Below are positions 1-6,975 of a DNA stretch of 18,654 bases, piece by piece. Every line of letters starts with the position of its first letter. Position 1 is the stretch's first letter. Origin of the DNA: an uncultured Eubacteriales bacterium (lineage in GTDB: Bacteria; Bacillota; Clostridia; Lachnospirales; Bianqueaceae); the NCBI GenBank assembly GCA_902493345.1, contig CABUPM010000046.1, positions 1-18,654 on the forward strand, written 5' to 3'. Below the pieces are notes generated by a model, which was not told where the DNA came from, searched no databases, and saw nothing but the letters and a program-made list of their open reading frames with translations. Both the position numbers and the translations under genes were made by a program.

Positions 1-421
1 AATAGAGTCGCTGAAGGAGGGATATGAAACGCATCTGTATCGCAAGGTATATGAGGACGCAGTCCTTTTATCCGGCGGTGAGACGCAGCGGCTGATGCTG
101 GCGAGGGCATTGTATAAGGGCGCTCCTTTTGTGGTGCTGGATGAGCCTACAGCGGCGCTCGACCCCATTGCCGAATCCGAGATGTACCAGAAATACAACG
201 AAATGACAAAGGGCAAGTCCTCCGTATATATTTCTCATCGTCTGGCCAGTACCCGTTTCTGTGACCGCATCATTCTGATTGCGGACGGCGGCATCCAGGA
301 AGAAGGCACACATGAAGAACTTCTGCGAAAAGGCGGAGAATACGCGAAGCTCTATGAAGTTCAGAGTCAGTATTATAAAGAGGGAGGCGATCACGATGAA
401 GAATCCGATCCGCTGGCGTGA
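1..421 (+). CDS. ABC exporter half-transporter, 3' end (partial)
   Basis: The reading frame is open from base 2 and ends at TGA 419-421; the 5' part lies outside the window. What remains is the C-terminal half of an ABC nucleotide-binding domain. It shows the signature LSGGETQ (bases 68-88), Walker B VVLDEP with its catalytic Glu, a D-loop (AALDP) and the switch His in YISHRL. The protein ends in an acidic tail (DHDEESDPLA). The order signature, Walker B, D-loop, H-loop is complete and none of the key residues seen is degenerate. The gene overlaps the next ABC gene by 26 nt in another frame, so the two are almost certainly cotranslated and probably assemble as a heterodimeric membrane exporter. 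The substrate cannot be told from this fragment; membrane segments are expected upstream of the window, as in this family. Confidence 0.9.
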   Translation, partial: IESLKEGYETHLYRKVYEDAVLLSGGETQRLMLARALYKGAPFVVLDEPTAALDPIAESEMYQKYNEMTKGKSSVYISHRLASTRFCDRIILIADGGIQEEGTHEELLRKGGEYAKLYEVQSQYYKEGGDHDEESDPLA

Positions 422-2258
422 GACTGTGCAGGTCAATCAGAGAGCGTTCCGTATCTTTTTCAAACAGTATCCGCAGACCATCCTGTCGCGGTTGTCCAGT
501 GTCATCTGGAATGCGCTCGCTCCTTATATTGGGATCTACTTTTCAGCGCTCATCATCGATGAACTCGCGGGCGGACGGGATCCGGAACGCTTGCTTCGGC
601 TCGTTGTGACAACCCTTGTCGTCGGCGCGGTATCAGCGCTCGTTACGGCCCTTCTGAACCGGTGGCAGAAGATTCAGGACGCGGGGCTTTTTTATAAGGT
701 GGACGCGATTCTGATTCGGAAAATGCTGGATATGGATTATGTAAATTGTGAGGATACCCGTACGGCGGACCTCATGTACCAGGTCTACCAGAACCAGAAC
801 GGCGGCTCCTGGGGATTGTTTCGAGTGGTGGAACAATGCGAGAGACTGGGCAGTGCGGTCTTTACCATGCTGGGCGGCATCGTGCTTACCGTATCTCTGT
901 TCACAAGCCGAGTGGCGGAAGGAAGCCCTTATAGGATCCTCAATCATCCGCTGATCGTTCTTCTCACGATCCTCCTGATGCTTGGCATTACATTGCTTGC
1001 GCCGGTCCTGTCCAATAAGGGAGAGAGTTATTGGGCCAAAAACGCAGACGCACACAAAGGCGGAAACCGCATGTACGGCTTTTTCGGATATCTGGGCTAT
1101 AAAAAAGAGCTGGCTGCCGATGTGAGAATGTACGCGCAGGACAAGATCTGCGAGAAGCATAATGTCAACAAAGAGGGTACATTTTCTTCCAATGGACTGT
1201 TCGCGCATCTGAGCTGGGGGCCGATGGGACTGTATAACGCGGCGTCCGCGGCCGTCTCGGTTGTTTTTACAGGTTTGGTTTATGGATTTGTGTGCATCAA
1301 GGCCTGGGCCGGCGCCTTTGGTCTTGGCGCTGTTACGCAATATGTGGCCTCGATCCTAAAGGTGTCGGAGGGCGTATCCGGGCTGATCTCCACGATGGGG
1401 GATATACGCAACAACACGGCCTTCCTCAAGCAGGTCTTCGCGTTCCTGGATATTCCGGATCCGATGTACCAGGGGAGTCTGACGGTAGAGAAAAGGCGGG
1501 ACCGCAAGTATGAGATCGAGTTCCGCAATGTCTCTTTTCGGTATCCGGGCAGCGATTCCTATGCGCTGCGCAATGTCAGCGTGAAGTTTGAAGTCGGACA
1601 GCGCATGGCTGTAGTAGGGATGAACGGAAGCGGAAAGACCACATTTATCAAGCTGTTATGCCGCTTGTATGATCCGACGGAGGGGGAGATCCTGCTGAAT
1701 GGGATCAATATCCGAAAATACAATTATGCGGAATATATGGATATTTTTTCAGTGGTATTCCAGGATTTCAAGCTGTTCGCGCTGCCCCTTGGGGAAAATG
1801 TCTCGGCAGGCAGAGCGTATCACGCGGAACAGGTCGAGGACTGCCTGAAAAAAGCGGGATTTTCCAATAGGCTGGATAAGATGCCGGAAGGGTTGAACAC
1901 CTATCTGTATAAAGAATACGATAAAACCGGTGTTGATATTTCCGGCGGTGAGGCGCAGAAAATCGCGATTGCGCGGGCGCTCTACAAGGACGCGCCGTTT
2001 CTTATCCTGGATGAGCCGACAGCGGCCCTGGATCCGATCGCGGAGGCAGAGATCTACGCGAAACTCAACGAGATTGTCGGAGACAAGACGGCGATCTATA
2101 TCAGCCACCGCCTGTCTTCCTGTAAGTTCTGCGACAAGATCCTGGTATTTCATCAGGGGACAGTGATCCAACAGGGAACGCACAGTGAACTGGCCGCGGA
2201 CGAGGGCGGGGAATACTACGCGCTCTGGAACGCGCAGGCACAGTACTATATCCAATAA
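396..2258 (+). CDS. ABC exporter half-transporter, permease + ATPase
   Basis: This is a 620-residue half-size ABC exporter with its membrane domain N-terminal and its ATPase C-terminal. The ATG at 396 is chosen because GAGGGAGG lies 9 nt upstream and the residues before it belong to the preceding gene. About five or six hydrophobic segments occupy residues 20-340. The nucleotide-binding domain has Walker A GMNGSGKTT (408-416), signature ISGGEAQ (from about 515), Walker B LILDEP with D539/E540, D-loop AALDP and switch H571. All catalytic residues are present. Its ATPase closely resembles that of the preceding gene (ARALYK-APF, LDEPTAALDPIAE, YISHRL and FCD are shared), which indicates paralogous halves of one transporter. 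Cargo could be a peptide, lipid or drug; nothing in the window decides. No terminator was seen after the stop. Confidence is high for the family and low for the substrate. Confidence 0.93.
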   Translation: MKNPIRWRETVQVNQRAFRIFFKQYPQTILSRLSSVIWNALAPYIGIYFSALIIDELAGGRDPERLLRLVVTTLVVGAVSALVTALLNRWQKIQDAGLFYKVDAILIRKMLDMDYVNCEDTRTADLMYQVYQNQNGGSWGLFRVVEQCERLGSAVFTMLGGIVLTVSLFTSRVAEGSPYRILNHPLIVLLTILLMLGITLLAPVLSNKGESYWAKNADAHKGGNRMYGFFGYLGYKKELAADVRMYAQDKICEKHNVNKEGTFSSNGLFAHLSWGPMGLYNAASAAVSVVFTGLVYGFVCIKAWAGAFGLGAVTQYVASILKVSEGVSGLISTMGDIRNNTAFLKQVFAFLDIPDPMYQGSLTVEKRRDRKYEIEFRNVSFRYPGSDSYALRNVSVKFEVGQRMAVVGMNGSGKTTFIKLLCRLYDPTEGEILLNGINIRKYNYAEYMDIFSVVFQDFKLFALPLGENVSAGRAYHAEQVEDCLKKAGFSNRLDKMPEGLNTYLYKEYDKTGVDISGGEAQKIAIARALYKDAPFLILDEPTAALDPIAEAEIYAKLNEIVGDKTAIYISHRLSSCKFCDKILVFHQGTVIQQGTHSELAADEGGEYYALWNAQAQYYIQ

Positions 2259-2276
2259 TTTTCCATAGACAGAGCC

Positions 2277-2305
2277 TTGCCACCAATTAGAATCCATGGT
2301 AGAAT
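2277..2305 (+). promoter_or_regulatory. Sigma-A-type promoter for the lipoprotein/stalk-protein pair
   Basis: A TTGCCA -35 element (2277-2282) is followed by a 17-bp spacer and a TAGAAT -10 element (2300-2305), each matching the consensus at 5 of 6 positions. A start site 6-8 nt downstream (about 2311-2313) would fall at the 5' edge of the ribosome binding site AAAGGAGG (2313-2320), giving a leader of only about 16 nt. The element lies between the ABC stop and the lipoprotein ATG, so it separates the two units. Confidence 0.6.
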
Positions 2306-2327
2306 ATGGACCAAAGGAGGGCTGACG

Positions 2328-2906
2328 ATGGAAAATAGGAGAAAAGCAATGAGCGGACTGGGACGGGGAATCCGATGGGCAGTCGTTGTATTGTCCATGT
2401 GCCTGCTCACCTCTTGCGGAAACGCAGAGGGAAAGACAGAAGCGGAGAAAGCAGCTGTCGCACAGTGTACGGAATTGATGGAACAGGTGTCTGCCGGTCA
2501 TTGGGAGGCGGCGGCCGGAAATCTGAATCTGTTCGGACTCACCGGAGGAGTGCCGAGCACAGAGGGAGGCATCCTGCAGGCGATGCTGGGCCGCATGAGC
2601 TATAAGATCACGTCGGCAGCGGAGCAGAAGGACGGTTCAGTGACGATAGGGATGCAGATTACGGCAGTCGATCTAAAGAAGCTCTTGGAATCCCTGCCGG
2701 ATGATGTTTCCTCTGAAACAGAGGCGAGGCAGGCGATGCTGGCGATGGTCAGTCAGGCGCCGACCAAAAGCTATGATGTGCAGGTATCCTTCCGCTATAA
2801 AGAAGGCGCAGGATATCAGATGGAGGTCAGCACTGAGTTTGCCAACGCTCTAACGGGCGGAATGTACGATATAATGGCAGATGCGCTGGGAGGGCTGTTG
2901 GGATGA
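2328..2906 (+). CDS. Small secreted lipoprotein of unknown function
   Basis: This 192-residue protein starts at ATG 2328, 7 nt after a strong AAAGGAGG. The N-terminus has basic residues, then a hydrophobic stretch (WAVVVLSMCLL) and the lipobox LTSC with the lipidated Cys at residue 30. It should therefore be exported by Sec, cleaved by signal peptidase II and anchored on the outer face of the membrane. The mature part begins with a helix (AEKAAVAQCTELMEQV), followed by alternating strands with paired K/S/T-rich segments (SYKITSAAEQ, SVTIGMQITAV, SYDVQVSFRYK). That layout resembles the NTF2-like or DUF5105-like lipoproteins common in Clostridia, but this is a guess from pattern only. The stop codon overlaps the next start (ATGA), so translation of the secreted stalk protein is probably coupled to it and the two may act together at the cell surface. 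Confidence 0.85.
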   Translation: MENRRKAMSGLGRGIRWAVVVLSMCLLTSCGNAEGKTEAEKAAVAQCTELMEQVSAGHWEAAAGNLNLFGLTGGVPSTEGGILQAMLGRMSYKITSAAEQKDGSVTIGMQITAVDLKKLLESLPDDVSSETEARQAMLAMVSQAPTKSYDVQVSFRYKEGAGYQMEVSTEFANALTGGMYDIMADALGGLLG

Positions 2907-5266
2907 TAAAGCGAAGAGCCGCATTGTTTCTGGCGGCGTTACTGCTGGTTTCCTCGTCGCTTCCTGCTGCTCATGCCGCGCAGGCGGATCTCTTTTTCGG
3001 AAAGATTCTGGTTCTGGGCGTGGGCGCGGAGCAGGTAGAGGAGTATTCCGCGGCCCGCAATGAGAAGGACGGAACGGTCTATATAAGGGCGGAGGATTTT
3101 GCGCAGATTGTCGGAGCCGAGCTCAGTGACTCCGGCCATGGCATGAGTTTCCTGAAGGGGGAACGCGAGGTATATGTCAATACCGAGAAAAATACGGCCA
3201 AGGTCTATTTTAATGTGGACGGCGGTGAGGTAGGGACGTATTTCATGTATGATACATTCGCGCTGTCGGAGCTCGTTTACAACGAAGCGCAGCAGGCATG
3301 GTATCTGCCCATGGAGGAGATGCTCTACATGTACAGCTGTGAGTGGCTGTGCCAAAAGGGAATCGTTCTGGTCTATCAGCCGGAGACGCTTCTGGATATT
3401 GTGGCGGAGAGCGGCAGAATGCGCAGCCAGAATCCGGATTATTCGGATCTCATGGGCAAGAACGAGAACGAGGTCTGGAAGAATGCGTTTCAATACGGAT
3501 TCTGGGCAGCCATTGATGAGATCGATATGACATTTCTTAAGGATGCCATCCTTACCGGATTGGGGATGAAGGCAGCGACGACGTATGAGGAAGATGTACT
3601 CAAGGCCGCGCTGATGACGCTTAGAAGCGATCTGCCGGAGGGAGCGGCAACCGATGATTATAAGACCGTGGATGACGGTGTGGGCGCGATCAGTGACTTT
3701 ATGAAGTCAGCCGGGGCTGCGTTGGGATTGATGAGTCCGGAGACGATCAGCGACATGCTGTACGCGCTGTCAGATATCAGCGTTGATGCGGATACGGCGG
3801 AGAGAATCGGCAATATCGGCGGATTGGGCGGAGACCTGATTCCGTATTTTCTGGGAGTCGGAGAGGCGCTGTGGGCGAGAGACCAGATGCCCAAGGGATT
3901 CGGCGACCGTCTGAAGCGGATCGCGCAGCTGACCTCTTCTGGAAATTCAGATACGGATACCCTCCGCGAACGTTTTGCCAAGGATGCGTCCGAGGTCTAT
4001 AACCTGTATTATGGAACTGTTGTCTATGCGTGGATTAACGGTGTGACGCTTGATGATATATGTTCCCTCATTGACGGAACGACGACGCTGGCCGGAGTGG
4101 ATTTGGCCGCCGGAGATCTGGCGATTGGCCCGCTGCGGACCATGAGTACGGTTGTCGCGGCGTACCGCCTGGGCGTCGAGGTGATGAAGAATGAGATCCC
4201 GGCGATGCAGGTCATGCTGGAGAAAGCCGAGGATGCCCACCTGTGCCTGTATTTGATCAATTTATCTGCCATAATGAGCCAGGCATATATAGAATCAGCA
4301 AGAAAACTGGGCTGGGAGCCGCTCAGTCAGGAGCTTCTGGATGAGACCCGTATTACGGCGCAGATCATGGAGTGCGCGGCGCTGCACGCGCATGAAAAGC
4401 TGAGGGAGATCGGTAAAGAGGACCAGAGTGATACCTATTATGATGAAGCCGAGTTCCTGATGAGGCTGAAGGAATCCTCCAAGTATGACGGACTCATTCT
4501 GCTGAATACGGATTTTCGGGATATCCACTCCGATGAGCCGGGATGCACAAGGGAGAGTATTCCGCCGGAATATGTCTATGACCAGTATATGGTGATCGGT
4601 TCCAACATTGCCGAGTATAACGGGGTGTTGTACAGCAGCAGAGAGGTGCCGGGGATGACGGTTCTGTCCCCGCAGCGCGCGGAGGGATATGATATCTGCG
4701 CCTTTGCCTTCTATGACGGCAAGCTCTATTATGCCTGCAAGACGCCGGGAACTTCCGAGATCAGTTCCAAGCTCTACAGGAGCAACCCGGATGGGAGCGC
4801 ACCGGAGTTGTTGGCGGAGGATACCTTTGACCCCGCGACATACAGCGGTTCATCCGAGGCCGGAAACTGTCTGAACTTTGTGATCTGCGGCGGATATCTA
4901 TATTATGGGATCTCCGGCTGCATCGATCTGAATACCGGAAAGACGCCGGAGAATTTGCCGGAAAGCGCGCCGGCGGCCTGGGAGACGCTGGCGAATCGAA
5001 GCGCGCAGATCCGCTATTACGGCAGCGCATCCTATGTGGTCGATGGGGATCAGGTGCTGGAAGTGGATGAAAATGGAGCGGAGCGGCTTTTAGGGACGGA
5101 TATTCCAAGACCGCGCATTCTGGCCGTGACGCAGGACAGCATCTATCTGTCCAGTTATGCAGACAGCCAGGGAATGCTATGGCGGATGGATCGCCAGACC
5201 GGAGAGCGTGAGCTGATAGACAGTCACCCTGCGGCCGGTGGCGGTGATACGTATTTTAACTGGTAA
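2903..5266 (+). CDS. Secreted stalk-domain protein with propeller-like C-terminus
   Basis: This 787-residue protein begins with a clear Sec signal peptide (basic MIKRR, hydrophobic core, AHA-A cleavage region near residue 26). No lipobox, sortase motif or C-terminal anchor is visible, so it is probably released or held by partners. Residues about 55-170 resemble the copper amine oxidase N-terminal-like stalk domain (YIRAEDFAQIVGA, EVYVNTEKNTAKVYFN, YLPMEEMLYMY). This module is common in secreted proteins of Firmicutes and usually carries no enzyme activity. Residues about 200-510 are mostly helical, rich in Gly/Ala with hydrophobic stretches, and were not recognised. Residues about 560-787 hold repeated short strands with YYG/YY and DG turns (GKLYYACKTPG, GYLYYGISG, SIYLSSYAD), like DUF5050 or beta-propeller segments. 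It is translationally coupled to the lipoprotein upstream. The function is unknown; surface sensing or binding is possible but unproven. Confidence 0.85.
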   Translation: MIKRRAALFLAALLLVSSSLPAAHAAQADLFFGKILVLGVGAEQVEEYSAARNEKDGTVYIRAEDFAQIVGAELSDSGHGMSFLKGEREVYVNTEKNTAKVYFNVDGGEVGTYFMYDTFALSELVYNEAQQAWYLPMEEMLYMYSCEWLCQKGIVLVYQPETLLDIVAESGRMRSQNPDYSDLMGKNENEVWKNAFQYGFWAAIDEIDMTFLKDAILTGLGMKAATTYEEDVLKAALMTLRSDLPEGAATDDYKTVDDGVGAISDFMKSAGAALGLMSPETISDMLYALSDISVDADTAERIGNIGGLGGDLIPYFLGVGEALWARDQMPKGFGDRLKRIAQLTSSGNSDTDTLRERFAKDASEVYNLYYGTVVYAWINGVTLDDICSLIDGTTTLAGVDLAAGDLAIGPLRTMSTVVAAYRLGVEVMKNEIPAMQVMLEKAEDAHLCLYLINLSAIMSQAYIESARKLGWEPLSQELLDETRITAQIMECAALHAHEKLREIGKEDQSDTYYDEAEFLMRLKESSKYDGLILLNTDFRDIHSDEPGCTRESIPPEYVYDQYMVIGSNIAEYNGVLYSSREVPGMTVLSPQRAEGYDICAFAFYDGKLYYACKTPGTSEISSKLYRSNPDGSAPELLAEDTFDPATYSGSSEAGNCLNFVICGGYLYYGISGCIDLNTGKTPENLPESAPAAWETLANRSAQIRYYGSASYVVDGDQVLEVDENGAERLLGTDIPRPRILAVTQDSIYLSSYADSQGMLWRMDRQTGERELIDSHPAAGGGDTYFNW

Positions 5267-5279
5267 TCCGAGCATGATA

Positions 5280-5323
5280 AAACCGGGCAATCCCTGTTTT
5301 TGGGGACTGCCCGGTTTATTTTT
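5280..5323 (+). terminator. Bidirectional rho-independent terminator
   Basis: A 10-bp stem AAACCGGGCA (5280-5289) / TGCCCGGTTT (5308-5317) is extended inside by CCC/GGG pairing around a T-rich loop. On the plus strand it is followed by TTTATTTTT. On the minus strand the T-run is GGTTTTATC. It sits between the convergent stops at 5266 and 5331, so it can end both the stalk-protein transcript and serS. Confidence 0.88.
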
Positions 5324-5330
5324 GTATGGA

Positions 5331-6617
5331 TTATTTGCTGGGAACCAGCTTGGTGGTGCCGCCCATGTAAGGCTGCAGCACCTTGGGAATATTGACGGAG
5401 CCGTCTTCGTTCAGGTTATTCTCCAGGAAGGCGATCAGCATACGCGGAGGAGCGACGACAGTGTTGTTCAGGGTATGGGCAAAGTAATTGCCCTTTTCAC
5501 CGCGGACACGGATCTTCAGGCGGCGTGCCTGTGCGTCTCCAAGATTGGAGCAGCTTCCGACTTCAAAATATTTCTTCTGACGGGGGCTCCATGCCTCAAC
5601 GTCTACGGATTTTACCTTCAGATCTGCCAGATCTCCGGAACAGCACTCCAGGGTGCGGACCGGAATGTCCATGCTGCGGAAAAGGTCAACCGTATTCTGC
5701 CAGAGCTTGTCAAACCACATTTTGCTGTCTTCCGGCTTGCACACGACGATCATTTCCTGCTTTTCAAACTGATGGATCCGGTAGACGCCGCGCTCTTCCA
5801 GACCATGCGCGCCCTTTTCCTTACGGAAGCAGGGAGAGTAGCTGGTCAGCGTCTGCGGAAGCTGATCCTCGGTCAGAATCTGGTCGATGAATTTACCGAT
5901 CATGGAATGCTCACTTGTACCGATCAGATACAGATCTTCTCCTTCAATCTTATACATCATAGCGTCCATCTCAGAAAAGCTCATAACGCCGGTTACGACA
6001 TTGCTGCGGATCATGAACGGCGGGATGCAGTAGGTAAAGCCGCGGCCGATCATAAAGTCTCGCGCGTAGGAGAGGATGGAAGAATGCAGGCGGGCAATGT
6101 CGCCCATCAGATAATAGAAGCCGTTTCCGGCAACACGGCGGGCGCTGTCCAGATCGATACCGTTAAAGCGCTCCATGATATCCGTATGGTAGGGAATCTC
6201 AAAATCCGGAACGACAGGCTCTCCAAAGCGCTCGACCTCTACATTCTCACGGTCATCTCTGCCGATCGGGACGGAAGGATCGATGATATTGGGAATGGTC
6301 ATCATGATCTTGGTGACCTTTTCGGACAGCTCGGCCTCCTTCTTTTCCAGCTCTGCCAGACGCTCGGAATCCGCTGTCACCTGTGCCTTGACGGCATTGG
6401 CCTCGTCAAATTTCTTCTGACCCATCAGCGCGCCGATCTGCTTGGACAGTTTGTTGCGCTCGGAACGCAGCTGATCGGCCTCCTGCTTGGCGGCGCGGCT
6501 CTCCGCGTCCAGAGCGATAACCTCGTCTACCAGAGGAAGCTTTGCATCCTGAAACTTATTGCGGATGTTCTGCTTTACGATTTCCGGATTCTCCCGGACA
6601 AATTTCAGATCCAACAT
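5331..6617 (-). CDS. serS: Seryl-tRNA synthetase (divergent class II motifs)
   Basis: This 428-residue cytoplasmic enzyme charges tRNA-Ser with serine using ATP. The start ATG at 6617 has AAGGA 9 nt upstream. Residues about 1-105 form the SerRS tRNA-binding arm: a conserved start (MLDLKFVRENPE) and a charged helical hairpin. The class II core follows: serine-pocket TSE (234-236), motif 2 with CFRKEKGAHG (263-272) and HQFEKQE (282-288), GSCSN (354-358), QARR (363-366), and motif 3 ending PPRMLIAFLEN with Arg 392. Common bacterial SerRS usually reads TAEVP, FRSEAGSAGRDTRG and GLAVGR at these sites. This version keeps the catalytic Thr, Glu and Arg but differs around them, nearer to the archaeal/eukaryotic wording (RKE-GAHG, HTLNNT). 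From memory this form is usual in Lachnospiraceae. The serine T-box upstream independently supports serine specificity. Confidence 0.95.
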   Translation of the reverse strand: MLDLKFVRENPEIVKQNIRNKFQDAKLPLVDEVIALDAESRAAKQEADQLRSERNKLSKQIGALMGQKKFDEANAVKAQVTADSERLAELEKKEAELSEKVTKIMMTIPNIIDPSVPIGRDDRENVEVERFGEPVVPDFEIPYHTDIMERFNGIDLDSARRVAGNGFYYLMGDIARLHSSILSYARDFMIGRGFTYCIPPFMIRSNVVTGVMSFSEMDAMMYKIEGEDLYLIGTSEHSMIGKFIDQILTEDQLPQTLTSYSPCFRKEKGAHGLEERGVYRIHQFEKQEMIVVCKPEDSKMWFDKLWQNTVDLFRSMDIPVRTLECCSGDLADLKVKSVDVEAWSPRQKKYFEVGSCSNLGDAQARRLKIRVRGEKGNYFAHTLNNTVVAPPRMLIAFLENNLNEDGSVNIPKVLQPYMGGTTKLVPSK

Positions 6618-6643
6618 AGAATTTCATCCTTTCTTAAAGTAAT

Positions 6644-6846
6644 AAAAAAGAGCCTCCCCATGGGACGAGACTCCGTGTTGCCACCCAAATTGCCGGTTAC
6701 CCGGCCACTCTGCGGCAGGATATGGGCTGCCGGCCCCGGCTCTCACCGATGCTCCGAAAGTGGAAGAGCAGCTCCCCTGCACCGGCTTGCACCTACCGCC
6801 GGCTCTCTGAAACAGGCATGACTGCCGTAGCTTTCATCATTGCGTT
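6644..6846 (-). ncRNA. Serine T-box riboswitch in the serS leader
   Basis: Read on the minus strand, this leader has the full T-box plan. The base of stem I pairs GAAAG (6835-6831) with CTTTC (6760-6756), and above the specifier loop GCAG (6825-6822) pairs with CTGC (6771-6768). The 3' side of the loop ends in TCC followed by A (6764-6761), a serine codon plus the usual purine. The apical part carries AGAGAGCCGG and GCAAGCCGG. The T-box sequence GGGTGGCAACACGG (6686-6673) has bulge TGGC, whose C would pair with discriminator G73 of tRNA-Ser. The terminator stem (6673-6650) ends in six T (6649-6644). The competing antiterminator uses GGG (6686-6684) with CCC (6664-6662). Uncharged tRNA-Ser should switch serS on. 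Confidence 0.93.
6650..6673 (-). terminator. T-box-controlled terminator before serS
   Basis: On the minus strand GAGTCTC (6673-6667) pairs with GAGGCTC (6656-6650), including one G-T wobble, and CC/GG pairs sit above a two-base bulge. Six T follow at 6649-6644. The CCC in the 5' arm is also the partner of the T-box GGG, the usual terminator/antiterminator exchange. Confidence 0.85.
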
Positions 6847-6852
6847 ATCGGT

Positions 6853-6881
6853 ATTGTACCCTGAATTGCCCGGAAAGTCAA
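6853..6881 (-). promoter_or_regulatory. serS promoter
   Basis: On the minus strand TTGACT (6881-6876), a 17-bp spacer and TACAAT (6858-6853) form a near-consensus sigma-A promoter. The expected start site is near 6846, just before stem I of the T-box. It lies back to back with the glycosyltransferase promoter; about 30 bp separate the two -35 elements. Confidence 0.85.
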
Positions 6882-6911
6882 GGGATTTTCAAAATTATTC
6901 AGGAGAACGGA

Positions 6912-6940
6912 TTGCAATTTACCGGCCGATAGTGTATAAT
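6912..6940 (+). promoter_or_regulatory. Promoter of the GT4/CofE-like unit
   Basis: TTGCAA (6912-6917), a 17-bp spacer and a perfect TATAAT (6935-6940) stand 35 bp before the glycosyltransferase ATG. The -35 element matches the consensus at 4 of 6 positions. The ribosome binding site GGAGG is at 6965-6969. Confidence 0.75.
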
Positions 6941-6975
6941 TTGAGCAGTAATGCAGTGAACAATGGAGGAAATAT

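Noticed and set aside
60..2250. Possible direct DNA repeat between the two ABC ATPase regions
   Set aside because: The similarity is at protein level (shared ATPase motifs) with many silent and replacement changes, so these are old paralogues rather than a recent duplication.
5238..6821. Long plus-strand open frame (527 codons) opposite serS
   Set aside because: It lies antisense to an unmistakable SerRS gene, runs through the terminator and T-box, has no ribosome binding site and encodes no recognisable protein. It is a shadow of serS codon bias.
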